DNA of 24,894 nucleotides, taken from positions 1 to 24,894 of IMG/VR virus record IMGVR_UViG_3300005529_000095. One strand, given 5' to 3'. Below the pieces are notes generated by a model. That model did not search any database. It had not been told where the DNA came from and saw nothing but the letters and a program-made list of their open reading frames with translations. This DNA is from a virus. Positions 1 to 6,747 of this stretch are shown one piece after another; within the stretch, counting starts at the first letter, position 1; every line of letters starts with the position of its first letter. A program made the position numbers and the translations under genes.

Positions 1-1
1 G

Positions 2-1129
2 TTTGCTATCATCCGGGACCCGCAGCCCTACAATGCCGGTTTCCTGTACATGTGTACACTGGTCAGCAACAACCCCAAAACGGACTTCGTTGATATTACC
101 TACCTGCAACCAGGCATTGAGTACTCACTGGTGAACACTTCCATTGGTGAATTCGATGAAGATCTCCCTGGTCTTCCTCGTATGGCAGAAAAGATCACCA
201 TGTACGAGTCATTGGGATCAGCCGTAGGTTACCGGCACAGCATCACTGGCTGGGCAGACGACCGCATGCTGCGTAATAGTAATGGTATGCCCCTGGACCT
301 CATGGTTTACATCAATGGTAAACGCAACGAGAAACCTGTCACCAAGCACGATATCCGCTGGGAACCTTTCATTGAGTTCTGGATGCGCAAGGCCATGCTG
401 GATCTGAAGGTCCAGAAGATGGTTTGGGGTAAACCCGGTATTGTTAAGACCCGTGGTTCCAAACAGGAAGTTAAGAAAGTATCTGCTGGTATCTACTACC
501 GTATGCGCAACAACGGTAACCTGGTACAATACAACAGGGGGCAATTCTCCGTGAATATTTTCCGGGCTGTCTTTGGAGACCTGTTCTACCGCAGGGTGGA
601 TGTGGCCAATAGACGCGTAAAGATCTACACGAATGAAGCAGGCTTCGACGTGTTTGACCAGGCCCTGAAAGATGACGCACTGAACAGTGGTCTTACGATC
701 ATCGCTGATACCCGGTTCATCCAGGGTGCTGAGCAGAAGTTGACCCTGAACTATGCCTTCAGTTCAATGGTGACCCGTGAAACCGGACGCATTGAGTTGG
801 TGCACTTAAAAGAACTCGACCTGCCTCAAAACAACCTGGAGTTCGGTCAGAATAAGAAATCCACTCCTCTGTTCCTGGTATTTGACGTGTCGCCGGAAGG
901 AGATGGTTCTCTGCGAAATAACATCCGGGAGGTACGGATGAAAGGAAGACCCTCTATGACCTGGGGTTATATTGATGGACGGAGAAGCCACTTAGGTTTC
1001 GCCAGATCCCAGGGTCACTCAGCAGCCAACATGTTCGATGGATATACCATCTTCATGGACGATCGGTACGATGTGTTTATCGAAGACCTTTCTCGCTGCG
1101 TTGTCATTGAAGAAGTACCACAGTTCTAA
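2..1129 (+). CDS. Probable major capsid protein, 5'-truncated by window edge
   Basis: The frame is open from the first bases and the first ATG (position 50) lies inside the coding region, so the true start is upstream; 375 residues are visible. The sequence is soluble, has no membrane segment and mixes alpha and beta character. The C-terminal stretch (RPSMTWGYIDGRRSHLGFA, then MFDGYTIFMDDRYDVFIED) resembles my recollection of the end of crAss-like capsid proteins. The next two genes look like the conserved proteins that follow the capsid gene in those phages, and the ring, muzzle and cargo genes come downstream in the expected order. The gene ends with TAA and is followed by two RNA hairpins, as might suit a very highly expressed transcript. 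No motif proves an HK97 fold, so another abundant head protein remains possible. Confidence 0.55.
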   Translation, partial: FAIIRDPQPYNAGFLYMCTLVSNNPKTDFVDITYLQPGIEYSLVNTSIGEFDEDLPGLPRMAEKITMYESLGSAVGYRHSITGWADDRMLRNSNGMPLDLMVYINGKRNEKPVTKHDIRWEPFIEFWMRKAMLDLKVQKMVWGKPGIVKTRGSKQEVKKVSAGIYYRMRNNGNLVQYNRGQFSVNIFRAVFGDLFYRRVDVANRRVKIYTNEAGFDVFDQALKDDALNSGLTIIADTRFIQGAEQKLTLNYAFSSMVTRETGRIELVHLKELDLPQNNLEFGQNKKSTPLFLVFDVSPEGDGSLRNNIREVRMKGRPSMTWGYIDGRRSHLGFARSQGHSAANMFDGYTIFMDDRYDVFIEDLSRCVVIEEVPQF

Positions 1130-1142
1130 TACTGTGCCCACC

Positions 1143-1184
1143 GCAGGGGGACTCAACCCCTTCCCACCTCTTGGGTCTCCCTGC
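1143..1184 (+). promoter_or_regulatory. Intergenic RNA hairpin 1 after the capsid gene
   Basis: GCAGGGGGACTC (1143-1154) pairs with GGGTCTCCCTGC (1173-1184) to give a 12-bp stem with two G-U pairs and an 18-nt pyrimidine-rich loop. No T-run follows, so it is not a standard intrinsic terminator. It could protect the 3' end of the capsid message, pause polymerase or act as an RNase site. Confidence 0.5.
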
Positions 1185-1192
1185 ACCATATT

Positions 1193-1237
1193 GTTCTCCT
1201 CCAGAGGTATGTCTGTGGTTCGAAACCAGAGGAGAAC
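1193..1237 (+). promoter_or_regulatory. Intergenic RNA hairpin 2, upstream of the next start
   Basis: GTTCTCCTC (1193-1201) pairs perfectly with GAGGAGAAC (1229-1237). Inside it, TGGTT (1216-1220) pairs with AACCA (1224-1228) around a CGA triloop. A competing stem, GTGGTT (1215-1220) with AACCAC (1235-1240), shares bases with the first fold. CCAGAGG occurs twice (1201-1207 and 1226-1232). The structure ends 24 nt before the next ATG and has no T-tract. Confidence 0.5.
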
Positions 1238-1261
1238 CACAAACCAACTAAATAACTACGT

Positions 1262-2212
1262 ATGGCCAAGGTCGGAAAGATCAGTGTTATCCCCAAGGAT
1301 TTCAGTTCAGCTTTTCCTACGATGGAAAAATCCCTCAGAGAAAAAGGATACAGCAGGATGCCGGGGACCGTTCGCCTTCTATTCCCCTACCGGGAACTGA
1401 ATGGTAGATACAGAACCGGACTCGATGAACATGCTGCGGCAGTCATGAAGATTGCCGATCCCAGAGATCGGGAGCTGGAGCAGAAGAGGATACGAGAGAC
1501 CAGAAAGAAATTGGAAGAAGCAACCGGTATTGATCTATCTCCCACATCCGAGTATTACAACTATGCTTCCAAGCGTGACCCACATGTGGAAGGCGTTAAG
1601 CTCCAGGATGGCGACAACATCTTTAATCTTGATGATCCTTGGCAAGCTATTACTTATCATTGGCTCAAGGCCGATCCTCGGATAGCTTCCTCCCTGCAGG
1701 CATACGAGAAAGGTTTATATCCTTCTGATACTCAATTCTATGTGAATGATGAAGACGTAGAGAGCGAGATTGAGTACAAAAAGAAAAAGACAGCCAACGA
1801 TGCCATTATCCGCTTCGATAGCTGGTCCCTGGAGAAAAGAAGGAAAGTGGCTCGTCTCATGGGCTTACCCATAGGCGAGGACTTCAAGGAAGAAGTGGTC
1901 TACAACATGGTAGATAACTTCCTGAAATCCAAGCAAGTAGATTCCGGAGCCTGGAAAGGCAGTGATCCCATTAAGGTATTCAGCCTGTTCGCTGACCTGA
2001 AAGACGACGTGCTTTACGTAAAAGACCTGATCCAACAGGCTTTCAACCACCAGATCTATAAGGAGAAGAAAGGAGGAAGAGTATACGAAGGAGAACTGGA
2101 GCTCTTTGCCAACCGAGATGAGATGATCGAGTTCTACCTGGATGACAAGAACCAAGAGGATCTGCTAGCACTAGAGAAGAAATTGAATATCAAAAAGTTA
2201 GCTGAAGTATGA
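1262..2212 (+). CDS. Conserved capsid-adjacent phage protein, function unknown
   Basis: A 316-residue soluble protein rich in charged residues and helix. Helical stretches lie at about residues 60-90 (a Glu/Lys/Arg-rich segment) and 175-260. There is no signal peptide, membrane segment or catalytic motif that I recognise. It begins 132 nt after the probable capsid gene, behind two RNA hairpins. In crAss-like phages a conserved uncharacterised protein of this general kind sits directly after the capsid gene, so a role in head assembly is inferred from position only. The ATG at 1262 is preceded by A/T-rich sequence with no Shine-Dalgarno motif. Its 3' end overlaps the next gene by 4 nt (ATGA), which suggests translational coupling. 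Confidence 0.6.
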   Translation: MAKVGKISVIPKDFSSAFPTMEKSLREKGYSRMPGTVRLLFPYRELNGRYRTGLDEHAAAVMKIADPRDRELEQKRIRETRKKLEEATGIDLSPTSEYYNYASKRDPHVEGVKLQDGDNIFNLDDPWQAITYHWLKADPRIASSLQAYEKGLYPSDTQFYVNDEDVESEIEYKKKKTANDAIIRFDSWSLEKRRKVARLMGLPIGEDFKEEVVYNMVDNFLKSKQVDSGAWKGSDPIKVFSLFADLKDDVLYVKDLIQQAFNHQIYKEKKGGRVYEGELELFANRDEMIEFYLDDKNQEDLLALEKKLNIKKLAEV

Positions 2213-2937
2213 TCCCCGTAGAGAGCTTATTGTACAAAATTGACCTCCGGTTAAACAAGATCGCGGTCTTGGAGCACCAGGTCATCCCTTTGGAAAATAA
2301 GATCCTTGCGCTCAACGAAGCTCAGCTAAAGCTCATCAAACTAAAGCTAGAAGTTAACAATCCCCTTGGATTGGGACTGGATGCCTTCAAAAAGCGGTAC
2401 GAGGATTTGGAGAACCTCATCGAAATCCCGGGCGCTCATCCCCTACCCCTGACCCTTACTGATCCCAACCTCAACGAGTGGTCAGCCAATCTGGAAGACC
2501 TTGATCCGAAGTACATGTTCTACATAGATGCCTACCTACTGGCTGACAAAGGCTCCTGTAAGAACCGCATCTTATATGTGAACAAAGGGTTGACCAAGCA
2601 TGCCGACATCCTTACCCTTCTAACGGACAGTAATTACGCCCCCTCCTTTGAGTACGAGGAAACTTTTACTGCTATCTCCGATCTCAATCTCAGGGTATTC
2701 ACCGATGGCACCTTTACTCCTACAAAAGTATTCGTTTCTTACATCAGATACCCACAAATAATTGATTATCCAGGGTATATACATTTCGACGGAACTGCGT
2801 CCATCAAACAGGATTGTGAGCTCCATCTCTACCTGGAAGACGAATTACTCAACCTGGCGGTGCAGGAGCTGGCCATGGATACCGAAAACAACCCCGCTGT
2901 TCAATACACTCAAGAGAGAATAAGAACCTCCGAGTAA
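2209..2937 (+). CDS. Conserved structural-block protein with N-terminal coiled coil
   Basis: A 242-residue protein. Residues about 4-50 form a strongly heptad-like helix (LNKIAVLEHQVIPLENKI and onward) rich in Leu/Ile at a and d positions, so oligomerisation or attachment to a partner helix is likely. The segment GLDAFKKRYEDLENL follows. The remaining 170 residues look like mixed alpha/beta and end in a charged tail. The pattern resembles a conserved uncharacterised protein of crAss-like and other large Bacteroidota phages, found in the same place after the capsid gene. It overlaps the upstream gene by ATGA and is 26 nt from the next gene. A head or head-completion role is inferred from position. 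No enzyme motif is visible. Confidence 0.6.
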   Translation: MIPVESLLYKIDLRLNKIAVLEHQVIPLENKILALNEAQLKLIKLKLEVNNPLGLGLDAFKKRYEDLENLIEIPGAHPLPLTLTDPNLNEWSANLEDLDPKYMFYIDAYLLADKGSCKNRILYVNKGLTKHADILTLLTDSNYAPSFEYEETFTAISDLNLRVFTDGTFTPTKVFVSYIRYPQIIDYPGYIHFDGTASIKQDCELHLYLEDELLNLAVQELAMDTENNPAVQYTQERIRTSE

Positions 2938-2963
2938 ACAATAACACTCAAAATTTCCAATAA

Positions 2964-4136
2964 ATGGATTTCTCTTTAACAACCTTGTTCGTTGCCCAAT
3001 CTGGAACCCTGGCTTCCAGCGGCTCTACTCAGAACCTGACTCCTGGTCAGCTTGGGGTATTCCTTCCGGATTATACCATAGCAACGACAGGTAATATAGC
3101 TTCTGCACAGTACATCTATGTTGCACAGGGCAGGATCGAGGTGATCCCTCCGGCTGGTGGTATTGCAGGTTTGTTGCCGCAAACCGGTAACCAACTGGGC
3201 AGCAAGCGTTCGGATAAGATCTCTGCTTCCAAGATCATTGATTGGTATAAGGTAACAGCTATTTCCAACGTACCCACCCAGATCCAATCCATTGCCAGCT
3301 GGAATATCCAGTGTGGTGAACAAATCACTTTCGCTTTCCGGCTGCACTCCAGCTATATCGATACTGGCTTCTTCAATGGCCTGACCAGATCGACGGTAGT
3401 ACAAGCACCTTGCTGCTCTTGCGGAGCCAACCCTTGTGCTACGGTTACCGGAGCGGCCCTGGATGCCTTTATTGATACTGCTGTTAATCAGCTGAATGCC
3501 GATCCTCAGCTCTCTGTATTCCTGACCTTCAGCCGGTTTGGCTCTTCTGCCACTGGTGGTAGCCCACAGCTGATCATCACCGAGAAACCACTGACGGTAT
3601 ACGGTAACCCTTGTGATTTCGAAGCTTATCCATGGGAATACGACAGACTGTGGTTCAGAGCTTTCGTGATCAATGGCCCGGTTACTACCCAGGACTTCAT
3701 TGTATCGGATGCTTGTAACATCGTGGCTACTTCCACGGTGGTACAGCGATCAGACTATGGTACTGGTTCATCGGCTGAGATTGCTCAACTGGAGAAGAAC
3801 CTCTACAGCTATCAAACCAGCGAGTTCAAGAGTACCTACAAGTACAACTCATGGAACCAAGCTTTCGTGAGCTATGTAACAGCTGGTACCTATTACGATA
3901 CGTACTACATCAAGTACTACCCACAGGATGAAAGACTAATGGACTGGAATCCAGGCGTTGTACAGGATTCTACGGTGATCGTAGCCTTTCCAACCGGTAC
4001 AGGTACTGCCTTCGAGACTTTGCTGACAGCTTACCTGGGAGCACCGAAGGATTGGAGCGGTACTAACCCAACAACTACGACTACAACGTCTACTACTTCG
4101 ACTTCTACGACTTCTACCACTACACTGATCCCATAA
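2964..4136 (+). CDS. Virion structural protein with C-terminal Thr/Ser tail
   Basis: A 390-residue protein with beta-rich, Gly/Ser/Thr-rich composition typical of virion shell, tube or decoration proteins. The N-terminus (MDFSLTTLFVAQSGTLASSG) leads into a beta-type domain. A Cys cluster (CCSCGANPC, about residues 149-157) sits in the middle. The last residues are an 18-residue Thr/Ser run followed by Leu-Ile-Pro and the stop. It is the last gene before a good intrinsic terminator, which fits an abundant product. Candidate roles are a head decoration protein, an auxiliary capsid protein or a tube protein; the sequence does not decide among them. The ATG at 2964 follows an A-rich leader with no Shine-Dalgarno motif. 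Confidence 0.6.
   Translation: MDFSLTTLFVAQSGTLASSGSTQNLTPGQLGVFLPDYTIATTGNIASAQYIYVAQGRIEVIPPAGGIAGLLPQTGNQLGSKRSDKISASKIIDWYKVTAISNVPTQIQSIASWNIQCGEQITFAFRLHSSYIDTGFFNGLTRSTVVQAPCCSCGANPCATVTGAALDAFIDTAVNQLNADPQLSVFLTFSRFGSSATGGSPQLIITEKPLTVYGNPCDFEAYPWEYDRLWFRAFVINGPVTTQDFIVSDACNIVATSTVVQRSDYGTGSSAEIAQLEKNLYSYQTSEFKSTYKYNSWNQAFVSYVTAGTYYDTYYIKYYPQDERLMDWNPGVVQDSTVIVAFPTGTGTAFETLLTAYLGAPKDWSGTNPTTTTTTSTTSTSTTSTTTLIP
4071..4124 (+). repeat. Thr/Ser tail 1 (18 residues)
   Basis: These 18 codons encode 14 Thr and 4 Ser, three residues from the end of the 390-residue protein. All four Thr codons are used (ACT 7, ACA 3, ACG 3, ACC 1), so the DNA is not a simple microsatellite. Confidence 0.9.
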
Positions 4137-4162
4137 AGACAGGTAGTATAACCTAACCCACG

Positions 4163-4194
4163 GGGGAGTGAGGGCAATCCTCCTCCCCTTTTTT
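4163..4194 (+). terminator. Rho-independent terminator after the Thr-tailed structural gene
   Basis: GGGGAG (4163-4168) pairs with CTCCCC (4183-4188). An inner AGG/CCT stem closes the loop GCAAT with a small internal bulge. Six T residues (4189-4194) follow at once. Only 12 nt separate the T-run from the next start codon, which leaves no room for a promoter, so downstream genes presumably depend on read-through or on an unseen upstream start. Confidence 0.85.
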
Positions 4195-4206
4195 AATTCA
4201 AAAACC

Positions 4207-4668
4207 ATGTCGCAACTAGCATTAGATTCAGTACAAGTAGCTATAGGTCAAATAGGCCAGCAGGAACATCCTATAGGGAGTAACTGGGGGGAACCTGTCA
4301 AAACTTACCTATCCTCCGTAGATATAGATTTTCCAGCCAGCTGGTGCATGGCCTTTGTATATTGGTGCTTTGATCATGCTGCGAGGGCCAGCTCCATTAG
4401 GAATCCACTGGTAAGAACAGCTGGTGTGCTGAATGCCTGGAACAAATCCAATCCTGGAAATCGTGTACTCACCAATCCAATTGCAGGAGATATCTTCATC
4501 ATGGATTTCGGAGGAGGCCATGGGCACACAGGAATTGTGGAGAAGGCTGATGATACCTATATCTATACCATAGAGGGGAATACTAATGACACAGGGAGCA
4601 GAGAGGGTTATGAAGTTTGTAGAAGGAGACGACTCAAGACAAGCATTAAAGGATACCTAAGATACTAA
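4207..4668 (+). CDS. CHAP-like amidase/endopeptidase (phage lysin)
   Basis: A 153-residue protein matching the small CHAP/NlpC-P60-type phage hydrolases that cleave peptidoglycan peptide or amide bonds. The nucleophile is probably Cys47 in PASWCMAFVYWCFD, the typical context of a helix-borne catalytic Cys. The partner His is probably His107 in GGGHGHTGIVE, and TIEGNTN (about 121-127) supplies the usual third polar residue. One domain fills the whole protein, with no wall-binding domain, signal peptide or membrane segment. The ATG at 4207 is chosen over a GTG at 4168 because the latter lies inside the terminator stem. No holin is visible nearby, so it may be either the lysis enzyme or a virion-carried wall-degrading enzyme. 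It ends 1 nt before the next ATG. Confidence 0.8.
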   Translation: MSQLALDSVQVAIGQIGQQEHPIGSNWGEPVKTYLSSVDIDFPASWCMAFVYWCFDHAARASSIRNPLVRTAGVLNAWNKSNPGNRVLTNPIAGDIFIMDFGGGHGHTGIVEKADDTYIYTIEGNTNDTGSREGYEVCRRRRLKTSIKGYLRY

Positions 4669-4669
4669 G

Positions 4670-5242
4670 ATGGCTTATCCAGAAACATCGCCCATATTAG
4701 ATTTTGTTGTAATAGATACACACAACCCGCTGACACTGGCAGTGGCGGATACCTCTTTCTATCCACAGGGATTTAATATTATCAATCCCACCATTGAAGT
4801 GTTTCCTCCCGGATTCCAGGAGGCTGTGCTGAACTACAGCCCCAACAGCATCACTGTCCTTAATAGCAACAGTCTGCGCATCACCTGCGTTCCTAGTGTC
4901 GATCTTCTTACCCCTCTCCCAGACGGCATTTGGAAAGTGAAACTGTCCATTTCTCCTCCTATTCAATGGAACGTGGAGCGCAGCTTCCTACGAACAGAAC
5001 AAATACAACAGAAGCTGGGACGAGCCTTCCTAAAGGTGGATCTGACACAGTGTAACATCAATGCCCAGCGGGAGAACATGCGGGTAATTGATGAGATCAG
5101 CTTCTATATCCAGGCCGCCATTGCTGCTGCTAATCAGTGCAATGATATCCTGGCCATGAATCTTTACCGAACTGCTAATACCATGCTGGACAACTTTGAA
5201 AGAGGTAGATGCAGCGGAACCACAAATACCCTTTGGTGCTAA
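4670..5242 (+). CDS. Conserved small phage structural protein, function unknown
   Basis: A 190-residue protein in two parts. Residues 1-100 look like a beta sandwich with short strands (FNIINPTIEVFPPGFQEAVL; SLRITCVPSVDLLTPLPDGI WKVKLSI). Residues about 105-180 are helical (TEQIQQKLGRAFLKVDL, then a helix of Ala/Asn/Asp character). The C-terminus has two Cys (RGRCSG and the last residue). The pattern is familiar from uncharacterised proteins next to lysin and fibre genes in large Bacteroidota phages, but I cannot name a family. It lies between the lysin gene and a Thr-tailed gene, spaced by one and one nucleotides, so it is clearly cotranscribed with them. A fibre-attachment or baseplate-like role is only a guess from position. 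Confidence 0.6.
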   Translation: MAYPETSPILDFVVIDTHNPLTLAVADTSFYPQGFNIINPTIEVFPPGFQEAVLNYSPNSITVLNSNSLRITCVPSVDLLTPLPDGIWKVKLSISPPIQWNVERSFLRTEQIQQKLGRAFLKVDLTQCNINAQRENMRVIDEISFYIQAAIAAANQCNDILAMNLYRTANTMLDNFERGRCSGTTNTLWC

Positions 5243-5243
5243 C

Positions 5244-5663
5244 ATGATCCCTTTCTTACTGCGACAATGTACAGACTGTGACAACCTGGAAGACGCCCTG
5301 TGCCGGATTGAGGGGGCATTGGCGCAATACGGGAAAAATGCCTGGCACAACCTCAGTTACCTGACCCAAAAGCCGGTACCGAACGTACAAGTAAAAAGAA
5401 TAATATATTACCAGCAGATACTCAATACATTAAAAACTAGTCCAAGTTCCTATTGTCCACCGTATACCATTGCCACAATCGCCTCCCGGGCACAAGCAAT
5501 TGCAGGTAGCACCACTCCCATTGTACGGAGAAACAAACTACCTGTTTATACCACAACAACTACCACTTCGACCAGTACCACGACGACGACTTCTACGAGT
5601 ACTACCACGACAACGAGTACCAGTCACACTACCAGTACCACCACCACTACAACGACAACCTAA
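5244..5663 (+). CDS. Small helical protein with long C-terminal Thr/Ser tail
   Basis: A 139-residue protein. The ATG at 5244 is chosen because it lies one base after the upstream stop; an in-frame ATG at 5196 would overlap the upstream gene by 47 nt. Residues 1-60 are helical with Cys (LLRQCTDCDNLEDALCRIEG), and residues 60-100 form a second helical part. Residues 103-139 are a run of 29 Thr, 7 Ser and one His ending at the stop codon. The folded part is only about 100 residues, so more than a quarter of the protein is tail. The stop TAA shares a base with the ATG of the next gene (TAATG), so translation of the collar fibre is probably coupled. The function is unknown; a small virion-associated or fibre-associated protein is likely. 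Confidence 0.65.
   Translation: MIPFLLRQCTDCDNLEDALCRIEGALAQYGKNAWHNLSYLTQKPVPNVQVKRIIYYQQILNTLKTSPSSYCPPYTIATIASRAQAIAGSTTPIVRRNKLPVYTTTTTTSTSTTTTTSTSTTTTTSTSHTTSTTTTTTTT
5550..5660 (+). repeat. Thr/Ser tail 2 (37 residues, period of 8)
   Basis: This is the longest of the four tails. Ser occurs at tail positions 7, 9, 15, 17, 23, 25 and 29, so a Ser-Thr-Ser element recurs every 8 residues three times. The codons of the three 8-residue units differ throughout (ACC, ACA, ACG and ACT mixed), so the period exists in the protein rather than in the DNA. Confidence 0.9.
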
Positions 5664-6724
5664 TGGCTTGTAAAGATTGTTTACAGAACTGCCCCGAAAT
5701 AATATCTGACCAGTGTGTCCAATACACGGGTCCAGCCTTGGCTGCTCCCTTTAATGTGTGTACAGGGGATCAATTGCCTGTCCTGGAGGCAGCCTTGGTA
5801 TCTATTATCCAAAGCCTCCTCAATGGTACAGGTCCCACTCCACAGGTGACCACCACCGAATGCACCTGGTTCCAGCAGCTGTTTGGAATTCTGCCTATCA
5901 ACCTCAATAATGTGCTGCAGGTATTGATCAATGGAGAGTGCAGCCTGTACACCATGATCACCGATCTAACCAACGAGTTCAATAGTAGCCAAAATGGAGC
6001 GGTGATTGATACCGGTTGTTTGACAGGATTACCGGCGACCCCTACCACAGCCCAGATCATCCAGGCCATCATCACCTTACTCTGCGGTGTCAATACCACT
6101 GTTAATTCATTTCCAACTACTTATGTAAGAGTAGCAGATCTGACCACCCTGGTTACACCCATCGTGAATACCATCATCAGTGGCGGTAGCACTACTTCCC
6201 AACAGTACGCCAAGATGGTCCCTTATGTAGCCTACGAATACTACGGACCCCTCTCCAACTTTGATGGCTCCGGGAAAGGGATTGCTACCTTGGGCTTCGA
6301 TAAAGTGTACCTCTGCAATGGCAGCAATGGCACCCCTGATAAACGAGGTAGGGTGGCTGTGGGAGCTATCCGGGATGTACCTGGCGGGTCTCTGGACCCA
6401 GCGGTTGATCCGGCGGTCAATCCCAACAATCCCAACTGGGGATTAAAGGATAAGGCAGGTGAAACTTTCCACACCCTCACCGTGCCGGAAATGCCCAGCC
6501 ACACCCACACAGTCACGGACCCACAGCACAGCCACACCTTTGCTTCCGGGGTACTGACCAATGGTACAGGGCCTTTCAGTGGGGTAGGTGGTGGAGGTTT
6601 GTATTTCTCTACTCAGACTTCTCCAGCTTCGACGGGAATCAGTATTAATGCGGCAGGTGGTAGCCAACCTCACAATAATATCCAGCCTTCCATCGCTGCC
6701 TATTATATTATGTATTTGCCCTAA
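5663..6724 (+). CDS. Tail fibre with C-terminal tail-collar domain
   Basis: A 353-residue receptor-binding-type fibre. Residues about 190-353 match the phage tail-collar family: DKVYLCNGSNGTPDKRGRVA (214-232), then AGETFHTLTVPEMPSHTHTV, then the closing QPHNNIQPSIAAYYIMYLP. His280, His282, His289 and His291 are placed like the metal-binding histidines of T4 short-tail-fibre-type tips, where a metal staples a trimer. Residues 1-150 carry the Cys-bracketed repeat shared with the next gene, including CVQYTGPAL (18-26) and a Cys119-to-Cys141 unit. It is the only gene of the Cys-repeat pair without a Thr tail; the collar tip takes that place. It overlaps the upstream stop by one base. The role is probably host-surface recognition. 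Confidence 0.8.
   Translation: MACKDCLQNCPEIISDQCVQYTGPALAAPFNVCTGDQLPVLEAALVSIIQSLLNGTGPTPQVTTTECTWFQQLFGILPINLNNVLQVLINGECSLYTMITDLTNEFNSSQNGAVIDTGCLTGLPATPTTAQIIQAIITLLCGVNTTVNSFPTTYVRVADLTTLVTPIVNTIISGGSTTSQQYAKMVPYVAYEYYGPLSNFDGSGKGIATLGFDKVYLCNGSNGTPDKRGRVAVGAIRDVPGGSLDPAVDPAVNPNNPNWGLKDKAGETFHTLTVPEMPSHTHTVTDPQHSHTFASGVLTNGTGPFSGVGGGGLYFSTQTSPASTGISINAAGGSQPHNNIQPSIAAYYIMYLP
5714..6085 (+). repeat. Cys-bracketed helical repeats in the collar fibre
   Basis: Three degenerate units cover residues 18-53, 67-93 and 119-141. Each starts with Cys, has a short polar turn, then an amphipathic stretch rich in Ile and Leu. The units at 67-93 and 119-141 also end with Cys. They match the repeat of the following gene. 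Confidence 0.6.
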
Positions 6725-6747
6725 AAATTGATAATCAACTAATTATA

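Noticed and set aside
1038-1400. Overlapping 120-residue + frame across the capsid gene end and the hairpin gap
   Set aside because: It runs through two genes and a structured gap, has no protein-like composition, and conflicts with the better-supported frames.
4168-4206. GTG start at 4168 for the lysin
   Set aside because: This start lies within the terminator hairpin; the ATG at 4207 begins the conserved part of the domain.
5196-5243. Earlier ATG (5196) for the 139-residue Thr-tailed protein
   Set aside because: It would overlap the upstream gene by 47 nt, while the ATG at 5244 sits one base after the upstream stop, like its neighbours.
5550-5660. Possible CRISPR array or DNA microsatellite
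   Set aside because: There are no constant repeats with unique spacers. The DNA is a codon-level ACN pattern inside an open reading frame with shuffled third positions.
5510-5665. Possible -1 frameshift fusing the Thr-tailed 139-residue protein to the collar fibre
   Set aside because: The collar frame is open upstream for about 50 codons through the ACN tract, but this follows from reading xAC codons. No slippery heptamer of the X-XXY-YYZ type is present, and the TAATG junction explains the arrangement.
6728-6738. Palindrome TTGATAATCAA between the two Cys-repeat fibre genes
   Set aside because: It is short, A/T-rich and has a one-base centre, so it cannot form a useful hairpin. A binding site is possible but unsupported.
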